Below, piece after piece: positions 18,813 through 26,402 of a DNA stretch of 64,000 nucleotides. Source of the DNA: Sphingomonas sanxanigenens DSM 19645 = NX02 (GTDB lineage Bacteria > Pseudomonadota > Alphaproteobacteria > Sphingomonadales > Sphingomonadaceae); contig NZ_CP006644.1 of NCBI RefSeq assembly GCF_000512205.2, positions 1-64,000 of the forward strand, in the 5' to 3' direction. The stretch's first letter is position 1. Every line of letters begins with the position of its first letter. A program made the translations under genes and the position numbers. The notes under the pieces were generated by a model. That model was given only the letters and a program-made list of their open reading frames with translations. It had not been told where the DNA came from and searched no databases.

Positions 18813-20426
18813 TTATTTTTTTGCGTCGTCGTCAAGCACCGCGATCTGGATCGCGAAGCTGCCCGTTTCGGCATCGCGGGCGATGGGCGAACGGAGCTGT
18901 CGCGAGAGGCCCTCGATGACGCGGCCGAAGCCCTGCGCGTTGATTTCATCCAGGCGCTGGGTGGCGATCAGTGCGCGCGAACGGATGCTCAGCGTGATCC
19001 GTCCCGGCACGTCGGCGCGGGTGGCGGTGATCGCGATCGCGGCCGCGCGATCGACCAGCAACGCGAGTTCCAGCAGCTCGGTGATGAGAAAGGCGATCGC
19101 CACCGCGACATCCTGGCTGACGTGGAAGGGGTTGATCTCGAGCGTGATCGTCGGCTTCGGGCCGGTCTCCGGCGCGCTCGCACGGAAGTTGGACGCGATC
19201 TCGGCGATCAGCGGGCGCAGCGCGAGGCCCAGATTTTCTTCCAGCTCCGCATAATGATTGCGGTGGACGACCGAAAGCGCATCCACGCGCCGCTGAATCG
19301 ATGCATAGGCCGCCGTCGCCTCATCGGACTTGGCGGCGCGCGCATGCAGATTGATCAGGCTGGCGACCACCTGGAGGTTGTTCTTGACGCGGTGGTGGAC
19401 CTCGCGCGTCAGCTTGGTCTGGCGGGCGAGCCCGGCCGCCATCTCCGCCTCGTGCGCTGAAACTGCATCTCCCAGCGTCCGGAAGCTCTGTCCCAGTTGG
19501 CGAAGCTCTTCCGACGGTCCCTTGACGCGGTCGAACGCCACCGTGCCGCCGGGCTGATAGGCGGAGACCTCGCCCTCCAGCCGCTTGAGCGGCGCGATCA
19601 GCAGCCGGTCCACAACCAGCCAACCGATCGTTGCGGCGGCGAGCCACATCAGCAACGGCGTCAGCAGCGAGAGGATTTCGGCGGAGGTGAAGGGAACCCG
19701 GCCCACCGTCATCACCAGCGCGAGGTCGGCGATGCCGGTGGCATGGACCACGGTGTCGGTGCGCATCAGCGGGGTGCGGGCCAGATTGTCGCTGAGGTCG
19801 ATCGACGCGCCGTCCCCTTCCTCCTCGGCCAAGGTCAGCATGTGCGGCGGTACATAGCCCACCGGACGGACCGTCTCGGTCAGCTGCGCGCGCGGATATT
19901 CGGCCACGGCGACCGCTGCGCCGCTGCCGCTGCGAATCACCAGTCGCAGCGACTCCGTCGCTGGGTCGATCATGGCGGTGAGAGGAGGATCGCGCGTCGT
20001 CACCAGCGGTCGGGGCGGGGAAAAGCGCGGGCTGGCGCAGCGGAGCTCGCCCAGTGACGTGAAGACGGCAAAACGCGGTGCCCGTCCGCTCTGCGTCCGC
20101 AGCACCGACATCGTCAGCGCGCAGGCTTGCGGGTTCAGCGGATCGGCCTGGATCGAATCGGCCGCCTGCTGCAGCGCGGAAACATCGGCGGCGATTTCCG
20201 CCCCCAGCGTGCGTGCGCTCTCGGTGAGCGCAATGCGCACGATCGAGCGCCGCTCGAGATCGGTCGTCCGGCTGGATTGGGCGGATGCAAGAAAAGCAAT
20301 GATCCCCAGCGGCAACAGCGCGACGCTGAGGATGACGAACATCTTGAAACCGGTCGATATCCGGCTCAGGCGCCCACCCAGCGATGGTGGAGCCGCTCCA
20401 TCATCGCGCGGAAGGGGCACCGTCAT
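18813..20426 (-). CDS. phyP: PhyP-type HisKA_2 sensor protein of the general stress response
   Basis: A 537-residue membrane sensor with two membrane helices (about 28-48 and 252-273), a periplasmic sensor region between them, and a cytoplasmic HisKA_2 domain whose histidine motif is REVHHRVKNNLQ (H345). In Sphingomonas the protein at this position, PhyP, acts as a phosphatase of PhyR. Here the ATP-binding part looks broken. The N-box reads ITELLELALLV, with leucine where the catalytic asparagine belongs, and I see no G-boxes (DxGxG) after it. That fits a phosphatase or regulator better than a kinase. It is nine bases after nepR and shares its promoter. Confidence 0.8.
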   Translation of the reverse strand: MTVPLPRDDGAAPPSLGGRLSRISTGFKMFVILSVALLPLGIIAFLASAQSSRTTDLERRSIVRIALTESARTLGAEIAADVSALQQAADSIQADPLNPQACALTMSVLRTQSGRAPRFAVFTSLGELRCASPRFSPPRPLVTTRDPPLTAMIDPATESLRLVIRSGSGAAVAVAEYPRAQLTETVRPVGYVPPHMLTLAEEEGDGASIDLSDNLARTPLMRTDTVVHATGIADLALVMTVGRVPFTSAEILSLLTPLLMWLAAATIGWLVVDRLLIAPLKRLEGEVSAYQPGGTVAFDRVKGPSEELRQLGQSFRTLGDAVSAHEAEMAAGLARQTKLTREVHHRVKNNLQVVASLINLHARAAKSDEATAAYASIQRRVDALSVVHRNHYAELEENLGLALRPLIAEIASNFRASAPETGPKPTITLEINPFHVSQDVAVAIAFLITELLELALLVDRAAAIAITATRADVPGRITLSIRSRALIATQRLDEINAQGFGRVIEGLSRQLRSPIARDAETGSFAIQIAVLDDDAKK

Positions 20427-20435
20427 CTCAAACCA

Positions 20436-20633
20436 TCAGTCGAGCTTGCCCAGAAGATCGAGCATTTCCTTCGGAACCGATTCGCCGAGCGCGCTGTCGT
20501 AAACGGTGCGCAGCGCGCGACCCACATCCTTGCTGTCGCCCTTGCCGCGCTTGGCGCCAGGCGAGTTCGAGGATGCATCCGGAGCCGCGTCCTGCGGACC
20601 CCGTGATACTGTATTGTCCGTGCCCGATCCCAA
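20436..20633 (-). CDS. nepR: Anti-sigma factor NepR
   Basis: A 65-residue protein that holds the sigma factor EcfG inactive until phosphorylated PhyR takes NepR away. The diagnostic core is present in the second half (VGRALRTVYDSALGESVP followed by KEMLDLLGKLD), and the N-terminus is disordered and polar. It is divergent from phyR and directly upstream of phyP. An EcfG-type promoter is visible about 120 bases upstream, giving the usual feedback. Confidence 0.88.
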   Translation of the reverse strand: MGSGTDNTVSRGPQDAAPDASSNSPGAKRGKGDSKDVGRALRTVYDSALGESVPKEMLDLLGKLD

Positions 20634-20751
20634 GCCGTGCCCCCCTCAACAACAATGCACGCCCGCTCGCGACTGCGGGACCGATTGATCCTTGATCGCG
20701 CACGGCCCATCCGCGCTGCGACATGCGTATAAAGTCCACATCGGCGTATGA

Positions 20752-20776
20752 AACAAAAAAGTCGTTCGTTGGTTCC
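20752..20776 (-). promoter_or_regulatory. EcfG-type promoter for nepR-phyP
   Basis: On the minus strand GGAAC (20776-20772) is followed after 16 bases by TGTT (20755-20752). The known EcfG consensus in alphaproteobacteria is GGAAC-N16/17-CGTT, so only one -10 base differs. Location and direction fit autoregulation of the stress locus. Confidence 0.65.
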
Positions 20777-20880
20777 CGGTGCAGGTCGCTCTTTCTCAGT
20801 GGCCTGCGCGGGGGCGGGGGGTTGTCATGTGGCTTCCAGGCTCCCACACAGTTTTTGGAACCGCAGGAGTTATCCATCCC

Positions 20881-21681
20881 ATGTCGCTCGGTCAGCAGTT
20901 GGTCCCCCATCTTCCGTTCCTGCGCCGTTATGCGCGCGCGCTGACGGGCAGTCAGGGCCATGGTGATGCCTATGTGCGTGCCACGCTCGAGGCGATCGTG
21001 GAGGCTCCCGACCAGTTTCCGCGCGACGTCGATCCCCGCATGGGGCTCTACCGTACCTTTCAGGCGATCTGGGCGTCGACCAACATCGACATCGACGGTG
21101 AGGTCGGCAACCCGGTGCACGCGCCGGAAACGATCGCGTCGGCCCGTCTTGCGCGCGTGACGCCGCTGTCGCGGCAGGCGCTGCTGCTGACCGCGATGGA
21201 GGGGTTCTCGCCCGAGGATGCGGGCTATCTGATCGACGCATCGCCCGAGGATGTCGACTCGCTGGTCGCCGAAGCGCTCGCCGAGATCGAATCGCAGACG
21301 CGTGCCGAAGTGCTGATCATCGAGGATGAGCCGATCATCGCGATGGACCTGGAAACGATCGTGCGCGATCTGGGGCATGACGTCAGCGGTGTTGCCGTCA
21401 CGCGGGAGGAAGCGGTGACGCAGGCGCTCGCGCAGCGCCCGGGGCTGGTGCTCGCCGACATTCAGTTGGCCGATGACAGCTCCGGCATCGACGCCGTGAA
21501 AGACATTCTGGCCGAATTCAACGTGCCGGTGATCTTCATCACCGCCTTCCCCGAACGCCTGCTGACCGGCGAGCGGCCCGAGCCGACCTTCCTCATCACC
21601 AAGCCGTTCCAACGCTCGACGGTGAAGGCCGCGATCGCGCAGGCGCTGTTCTTCGATCAGGCGACGGTGCCGGCAAACTGA
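20881..21681 (+). CDS. phyR: General stress response regulator PhyR
   Basis: PhyR joins an N-terminal sigma-factor-like domain (about residues 1-140, imitating EcfG) to a C-terminal receiver domain (about 143-260). On phosphorylation it binds NepR and frees EcfG. The receiver residues are all visible: acidic pair in IIEDEP, phosphoacceptor D193 in VLADIQL, T221 and K241 in ITKPF. The start at 20881 (MSLGQQLVPHLPFLRRYARA) follows GCAGGAG; an upstream in-frame extension was rejected. It is divergent from nepR and lies ahead of a small membrane protein and ecfG. Confidence 0.96.
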   Translation: MSLGQQLVPHLPFLRRYARALTGSQGHGDAYVRATLEAIVEAPDQFPRDVDPRMGLYRTFQAIWASTNIDIDGEVGNPVHAPETIASARLARVTPLSRQALLLTAMEGFSPEDAGYLIDASPEDVDSLVAEALAEIESQTRAEVLIIEDEPIIAMDLETIVRDLGHDVSGVAVTREEAVTQALAQRPGLVLADIQLADDSSGIDAVKDILAEFNVPVIFITAFPERLLTGERPEPTFLITKPFQRSTVKAAIAQALFFDQATVPAN

Positions 21682-21691
21682 GGCATCGGCG

Positions 21692-21717
21692 GGAACCGAC
21701 CTTGCGGCCATTGCGTT
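21692..21717 (+). promoter_or_regulatory. EcfG-type promoter upstream of the small membrane protein and ecfG
   Basis: GGAAC (21692-21696) and CGTT (21714-21717) are separated by 17 bases, a perfect match to the EcfG consensus. Transcription would begin near 21725, just ahead of the 46-residue gene, so both this gene and ecfG should be under positive feedback. Confidence 0.85.
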
Positions 21718-21748
21718 CTGGTAACGACAAATGGCCGGGAGGCGGATC

Positions 21749-21889
21749 ATGGCGAACGAAGAGATTCATGTCGACAAGGAAGACGCGCGGGCGGGGAGCA
21801 CACCTCATGTCGTGCGCTATATCCTGATCATTTCGCTCGTACTTGTGATCCTGGCGTTCATCGGTATCACAATGTGGGGCGGCAACTGA
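21749..21889 (+). CDS. Small single-pass membrane protein between phyR and ecfG
   Basis: A 46-residue gene with start MANEEIHVDKEDARAGSTPH, one membrane helix (about residues 27-43, rich in Ile/Leu/Val) and the short tail MWGGN. GGGAGG lies six bases before the ATG at 21749 and decides the start; an earlier ATG at 21731 has no ribosome site. The polar, acidic N-terminus would face the cytoplasm. I do not recognise a family. It is the first gene after a perfect EcfG promoter and ends two bases before the likely ecfG start, so it is probably cotranscribed and translationally linked with ecfG. Confidence 0.75.
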   Translation: MANEEIHVDKEDARAGSTPHVVRYILIISLVLVILAFIGITMWGGN

Positions 21890-21891
21890 AT

Positions 21892-22623
21892 ATGGCGACG
21901 GCGGCTTCGCTGGTCATCTCCGATGCGGGCGGCTACTCTGCCGAGCGCGCGAACTACCCCGGGGGACTTACTGCTTTGAACCAATCGCGCGGACATGATG
22001 AGGATGACGGGCAGGGCGAGGGCGTCGCGCCCGATCCCGTCCCGCTGTCCGATGCCGAGTTCAAGGACGAGTTGGCGCGGGTCATCCCGCACCTGCGCGC
22101 GTTCGGCCGCTCGGTCTCGGGCAGTCGCGACCTCGCGGATGATCTCGTCCAGGAAACGCTGATGAAAGCGTGGGCCGCGCGTCACCGCTTCCAGGCCGGC
22201 ACCAACATGCGCGCCTGGACCTTCATCATCCTGCGCAACCTCTATCTCTCTCAGATGCGCCGCGCGCGCTTCAAGGGCGAATGGGACGATCTGACCGCGG
22301 ACCGCCTGCTGGCAGCGCCTGCCGGGCAGGACAAGCATGTCGAACTGGGCGACATCCAGCGCGCGCTGATGCACCTTCCGGAGGCGCAGCGCGAGGCGCT
22401 GATCCTCGTTGGCGCCGGCGGCTTCGCTTATGAGGAAGCCGCGGAAATCTGCGGCGTCGCGGTCGGTACGATCAAGAGCCGGGTCGCCCGCGGCCGCGCC
22501 GCGCTGGAATCGCTGATGACGGATGGCGCACTGCCCTCCCGCCGCACGCACTCCAACGCCCCGGGCAAGACCGCGCTCGAGGCGATCATGGACGATGTGG
22601 ACAGCCTCAGCCGCGAGAATTGA
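21892..22623 (+). CDS. ecfG: General stress response sigma factor EcfG
   Basis: ECF-type sigma factor that directs transcription of the general stress response. Region 2 (about residues 55-125 of the product: HLRAFGRSVSGSRDLADDLV onward, then WTFIILRNLYLSQMRRARF) and region 4 (ALILVGAGGFAYEEAAEICG onward, then GTIKSRVARGRAALESLM) are intact. The start is uncertain. ATG at 21892 gives 243 residues with a long polar N-terminus, while a TTG at 21976 with GGGGGA upstream would remove 28 residues. It lies in the standard phyR-ecfG order and ends at a GC-rich hairpin. Confidence 0.9.
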   Translation: MATAASLVISDAGGYSAERANYPGGLTALNQSRGHDEDDGQGEGVAPDPVPLSDAEFKDELARVIPHLRAFGRSVSGSRDLADDLVQETLMKAWAARHRFQAGTNMRAWTFIILRNLYLSQMRRARFKGEWDDLTADRLLAAPAGQDKHVELGDIQRALMHLPEAQREALILVGAGGFAYEEAAEICGVAVGTIKSRVARGRAALESLMTDGALPSRRTHSNAPGKTALEAIMDDVDSLSREN

Positions 22624-22625
22624 GG

Positions 22626-22655
22626 AACATCCCTCCCCCTCGCGGGGGGGGTGTT
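22626..22655. terminator. GC-rich hairpin between ecfG and the convergent membrane protein gene
   Basis: An imperfect stem formed by AACATCCCTCCCC and the facing G-run ending GTGTT lies exactly between the two convergent stop codons. No T-run follows on the plus strand, so efficiency is uncertain. Confidence 0.45.
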
Positions 22656-23194
22656 CAGATGATCCCGGCCTCATCCTTGCGCCGTTCGGCATCGCGCCAT
22701 TCCCACCACGCCCATCCGATCCCGATCGCGAGCACCAGCCACCCCCAGATGTGCATCCAGAAGGGGAAGAAATAGCCGCGTGTGGCGGTGAGCTTGGTGC
22801 CCATCACCTCTTCCAGCACGTCGAGCTTATCGAGATTGAGCGGCGAGAAATCGATCCGGTCGTGGCCGCGCGCGTAGAGCCCGACCCCATATTCCTTGTA
22901 GGCGAAGAAGGGCAGGCCGAGCATGCTCATCTCGCGATAGGAATAGCCGATCGCCGGCAGCGTCGGTTTCTCGCCCTTCTCCGGATCCGGTCCGCCCTTG
23001 ACCGGCATAATCACGCCGCCGCCATAGTCCATGATGAACTGCAGCCTGGCGAAGTCGGTGCCCGGCGCGAGATCCTCGATATGATGCACCGCCGGCGCAT
23101 CGGTGCGTAGCAGCGGCAGCGGATGCAGCGCGAACGACAGGATGATGATCCCGAAGAACAGGGTCGCGAAACCCCAGCGGATGATGGTGCTCAA
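22655..23194 (-). CDS. Unrecognised two-helix membrane protein
   Basis: I do not recognise a family for this 179-residue protein. It has an N-terminal membrane helix (about residues 5-25) and a Trp-rich C-terminal helix (about 146-167, WMHIWGWLVLAIGIGWAWWE), separated by a soluble, presumably periplasmic domain of about 120 residues. The tail EWRDAERRKDEAGII is polar. It is convergent with ecfG and on the same strand as the sulfotransferase gene that lies about 120 bases upstream of it. It may be read from that operon, but this is not certain. Confidence 0.6.
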   Translation of the reverse strand: MSTIIRWGFATLFFGIIILSFALHPLPLLRTDAPAVHHIEDLAPGTDFARLQFIMDYGGGVIMPVKGGPDPEKGEKPTLPAIGYSYREMSMLGLPFFAYKEYGVGLYARGHDRIDFSPLNLDKLDVLEEVMGTKLTATRGYFFPFWMHIWGWLVLAIGIGWAWWEWRDAERRKDEAGII

Positions 23195-23317
23195 GCTCTT
23201 CCCCCGAAGAATCCCCGCGATATGGCTAGCCGGCCACCATGGGGGGTGGTCAAGACCTATCCCTCGCCGGCAGGCTCCTGCAGAGCCAAAAAATTCCTCC
23301 GCGAACGCGGGGTGGCG

Positions 23318-24406
23318 CTATGCCCCGGGCGGCTGATGACCGAAGGTGAGAAACCGTTCGGACAGGTCGCGATAGAGCCGGTTGGCCGTGGCGAGCAGGT
23401 GCGGATCGGCGTCATGCACCACATGCTGTGCCGACGGGCGAAGCGCGTCGCCGCTGATGCTGCCGGGTGCCATCCCCAGCCTTTCGGCGAGGCGGGCAAG
23501 GGTGGGGATCGGCGTCGTGCACAACGCCCGGTGATCGACGAAGATCTGCCGCTTGGCCACGGCAGCGGTCTGCGCTGCAAGATGACGATAGGCGCCGATC
23601 CAGCATTTGAGCCAATAATCGATGCCGTCGCGGTCCTCGTCGGGCGCCGGTCCGCCTTCGAACAGGAAAGGGCGCTGGTCGGCGCCGAATTCATGGTGGC
23701 CAAGCCAGGTCATGAAGTGGCCGCGGAACGGATCGTCCGCCGCGAGCGCGGATGCGCGACGGTGCATTGCGCGCAATGATGCCGCCTGCTGCAGCGGCTC
23801 GCGGATCGGATGCAGCAGCGTCGCGTCGGGGAAGGCGGCAACCAGATAGGGCAGTCTCAATATGTTGTTGTTGTTCTTCGACAGATACCGGTTGCGGCCA
23901 TAGCGCAGCAGCACGAGCCGCATGAAGTCGCCGAACGCCGCCATCGTCTCCGTCGATGGCGCAATTGCCTTCAAGCCTGCCTTGCCGCGATACTGCGATC
24001 CTTCGCGGGCACGCCAGAAGACTTCCTCGATCGCCTCGGGGCTGTCGAGATCGTGCGCGATGCCGTCGCCGTGGCCGCGCTCGGTCGCGGCTACGCTGCG
24101 CGCCTCGCCCCTGGAAAGCCGTGCCCAACTATTGGGTGCCAGCGGGAAGGGCATGTCGCGAAACGACAGCGAGGCGAAGACGCCGGTATCGTGCAGCAGA
24201 CGGGTCATCATAGATGTGCCTGCCCGCGCAAGCCCGATGACGAACACCGGCGCGGTCGGCGTATAGGCGGCGGCGGCCCGCGCGAACCGCCTGCGTTCGA
24301 TGTCGAAACTCAGATCGAGCAGTGGCGTGAAGCCGAGCGCCAGCCGATGGAGCAACCGGTCAGTGCGGCTGTAGCCGCTTTGCGAGACGATGTCTGACGA
24401 GGGCAT
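23318..24406 (-). CDS. PAPS-dependent sulfotransferase-family protein
   Basis: A 362-residue protein of the sulfotransferase (Sulfotransfer_3 type) superfamily. The PAPS 5'-phosphosulfate loop is visible as VFVIGLARAGTSMMTRLLH (about residues 54-72). Downstream, FPDATLLHPIREPLQQAASL resembles the 3'-phosphate binding strand (R/S motif). It would transfer sulfate from PAPS to a carbohydrate, lipid or peptide; the acceptor is unknown. Its start overlaps the 3' end of the upstream membrane protein gene by 47 bases. It is the last gene of a run of overlapping genes that begins with a quinone oxidoreductase. Confidence 0.8.
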   Translation of the reverse strand: MPSSDIVSQSGYSRTDRLLHRLALGFTPLLDLSFDIERRRFARAAAAYTPTAPVFVIGLARAGTSMMTRLLHDTGVFASLSFRDMPFPLAPNSWARLSRGEARSVAATERGHGDGIAHDLDSPEAIEEVFWRAREGSQYRGKAGLKAIAPSTETMAAFGDFMRLVLLRYGRNRYLSKNNNNILRLPYLVAAFPDATLLHPIREPLQQAASLRAMHRRASALAADDPFRGHFMTWLGHHEFGADQRPFLFEGGPAPDEDRDGIDYWLKCWIGAYRHLAAQTAAVAKRQIFVDHRALCTTPIPTLARLAERLGMAPGSISGDALRPSAQHVVHDADPHLLATANRLYRDLSERFLTFGHQPPGA

Positions 24407-24743
24407 AGCTGATCGTAGCGGCGAGAATGATCAATCGCGACTGCCAATCCGTCAACGCGGTGAGCGCGCCCAGCCGCCGGCCGAGCAGCAGGTCGGTAAC
24501 GATCGCCGCGGCGAGGGGGGCGGCGATCAGCAAGATCAGCAGCCCGGCGCGCAGCGACGATCCGAACAGCCGCGCCGAAAGGATGCGCGCGCCGCGGCCT
24601 TTGGACCAATCCGACGCGCCCCTGTGCGCGAGCAACGCAGACGATCGCCGGCCGAGCGCGGCGATCGTGCGAAAGCTGGCGATGAGCGGCAGGCGCCGGA
24701 CGGTTTCGATCGCGATCAGGATCGCAAGCAGCAGTGCGATCAC
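24360..24743 (-). CDS. Small membrane protein of the arylsulfotransferase operon
   Basis: About 127 residues from a GTG at 24743 (VIALLLAILIAIETVRRLPL). Three hydrophobic stretches are visible: about 1-14, 68-88 and 104-118. A basic loop lies between the first two. No family is recognised. It starts seven bases after the stop of the upstream small gene and overlaps the downstream sulfotransferase start, so translation is likely coupled. The GTG start is a guess from spacing, because the longer reading frame upstream runs through the preceding gene in another frame. Confidence 0.55.
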   Translation of the reverse strand: MIALLLAILIAIETVRRLPLIASFRTIAALGRRSSALLAHRGASDWSKGRGARILSARLFGSSLRAGLLILLIAAPLAAAIVTDLLLGRRLGALTALTDWQSRLIILAATISYALVRHRLAKRLQPH

Positions 24744-24750
24744 TCGCGGA

Positions 24751-25005
24751 TCAGTCCGTACCGGCGTCTTCCGGCGTCGGTGCGGCGGCGGACCGTCCGC
24801 GCAGGCGCCGCAACAGCCGCTTGATCGGATACCAGACGACCGCGAGGATCCCCATGAAGACGGATCCGACCACGCCCAGCGCCACGCCGATCGCGCCCAT
24901 GCCGAGGCCCGGTCCCAGATAGGCCTGCGCGGTCTGCGGTGCCGCAACAAGCAGCGCCAGCGCCATCCATAGTGCCAACCGTCGACCGTTCATTCGACCG
25001 TTCAT
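24751..25005 (-). CDS. Small exported membrane protein with YLGPG motif
   Basis: An 84-residue protein with a signal peptide (LALWMALALLVAAPQTAQA). The mature part begins YLGPGLGMGAIGVALG, followed by a hydrophobic helix and a basic tail (YPIKRLLRRLRGR). Small proteins with a similar Y-x-x-PG-x-G start and a single helix often accompany glycan- or phosphonate/sulfate-transfer genes, as far as I recall; the function is unknown. The ATG at 25005 overlaps the arylsulfotransferase stop in an ATGA, which decides the start over one six bases earlier. Confidence 0.65.
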   Translation of the reverse strand: MNGRMNGRRLALWMALALLVAAPQTAQAYLGPGLGMGAIGVALGVVGSVFMGILAVVWYPIKRLLRRLRGRSAAAPTPEDAGTD

Positions 25006-26402
25006 TCGCATCGGGCCCCCTGCGCGCGAGCAATCCCCTGGGCGTCGGTATCGCCGAGATAGCGGCTCCAGCCTAGCATATACCGATCACCCTTCGCATC
25101 CGCAGCAACATAGCGCCAGCGCACCGTGCCATCCGGCGCGATGCGCAGCAAACGGCCGCCGACGGTTTCCTCGACCATCATGTCGCCATTGTCGGGCAGC
25201 GGCGTGGCCCGGCCCTGCCAGCTGGTCTGGATCTTCTCGCGGGTCATCGCCCTGGCGAAGGGCTGCTCGAACCGGTCGGTACGGAAATCATAGACGAGCA
25301 CGCGGTTGGGGCCGAGCGGCGTGTTGCCCGGCGCGCCCGCGCTCGCATGATTGTCGAAGATCGATATGCGGCCGTCGTCCAGCACGTTGATGTCGTGCTG
25401 GAACGAGAACGGCCTGTCGCGCCACCAGAGGATGCGGTTGGTCGAGGGGCGGTACAGCATGACGAGCGAGAGGTTGCGCATGCTGAGGAACAGGTCGCCG
25501 CGCTTCCAGAAGGCGGAATCGTGCCGCACCGGCTCGACGTCGTTCAGGTGGAAGGGGTCGTCGGTATAGGGGCGCGACCGCCACAGATGGCCGAGCCCGT
25601 TGGCGTCGAGGATCTCGGCGATGCGCGTGCGGCCGAGCATGCGCCCATCCTCCGATACATGGGCGATGGCATCGTCGCGGAAAGTGCGCCGCACATGGCG
25701 CTCGCGCGGCTGGGGAAAGGTGTAGGCGGCCCAGAGATCGCGATCGAGGCCGCGCTCGAGCGAATGGTGGAAAACGCCGTCGATCGTCCACAGCACGCGG
25801 CCGCAGGCGTCGACGCGGAACAGCGGCGAGCCATGCTGGAGGATCAGCCCGCCATCCGCCATCAGCAAGGGGTGGAGGAGGCGATTTCGGCTCGCGTTCC
25901 GGTCGCGGGGCAGATCGACCAACGCCGTCTTCATCTTCGAACGGCGGATCATCTCCTCCGCATCCGGCCGATATTCGTGGAGGATGCGGCCGTCGTCGAG
26001 CCGCATCAGCCGCACGACATAGCGTCCGGCCTCGGCGGAATAGTGCGACACCAGCACATGGCCCTTGTCGACATAGGGTTGGCGGGTGTTGCGGCGGAAG
26101 CCGGTGGGCAGCTTTTGCTGCGGCGTGGTCACCGGCGCATTGTCGGGCTTGAAGACGCGCTGGATCGTGTTCGGAACGTCCGACAGCTCGAGAGCGACGG
26201 CGCCGATCCTGCCGTGGCCGGAGGGGTATCGCGCCATCCAGCTGAACCAGATCAGGATCACGAGCGCCGCGATCGCGAGAAGCGCGACGATCCGGAAGGG
26301 CACCGGCCAGTCCATCAGCCGCTCGAAACGGCCGCGCGCGGTCACGGCTGCGGGCGCGTTTGTCGTCTTCGCCGGCGTAACGCCCGCCCCCTTCCGGGGC
26401 AT
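25002..26402 (-). CDS. Arylsulfotransferase (ASST)-family membrane-anchored protein
   Basis: A 466-residue protein with one N-terminal membrane helix (about 36-56) and a periplasmic beta-propeller-like domain typical of the arylsulfotransferase family. Conserved-looking histidines are H287 in DPFHLNDVEPV and H336 in FQHDINVLDDGRISIFDN; the latter motif is the one I use for recognition. Known ASST enzymes move sulfate between phenolic compounds without PAPS, using a covalent sulfo-histidine. Whether this member is active is not clear. The ATG at 26402 overlaps the stop of the quinone oxidoreductase (ATGA). Confidence 0.75.
   Translation of the reverse strand: MPRKGAGVTPAKTTNAPAAVTARGRFERLMDWPVPFRIVALLAIAALVILIWFSWMARYPSGHGRIGAVALELSDVPNTIQRVFKPDNAPVTTPQQKLPTGFRRNTRQPYVDKGHVLVSHYSAEAGRYVVRLMRLDDGRILHEYRPDAEEMIRRSKMKTALVDLPRDRNASRNRLLHPLLMADGGLILQHGSPLFRVDACGRVLWTIDGVFHHSLERGLDRDLWAAYTFPQPRERHVRRTFRDDAIAHVSEDGRMLGRTRIAEILDANGLGHLWRSRPYTDDPFHLNDVEPVRHDSAFWKRGDLFLSMRNLSLVMLYRPSTNRILWWRDRPFSFQHDINVLDDGRISIFDNHASAGAPGNTPLGPNRVLVYDFRTDRFEQPFARAMTREKIQTSWQGRATPLPDNGDMMVEETVGGRLLRIAPDGTVRWRYVAADAKGDRYMLGWSRYLGDTDAQGIARAQGARCE

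Noticed and set aside
20857-20882. GGAAC just before phyR as a third EcfG promoter
   Set aside because: At 16 or 17 bases downstream there is CCCA or CCAT, not CGTT, and the start would fall on the phyR start codon.
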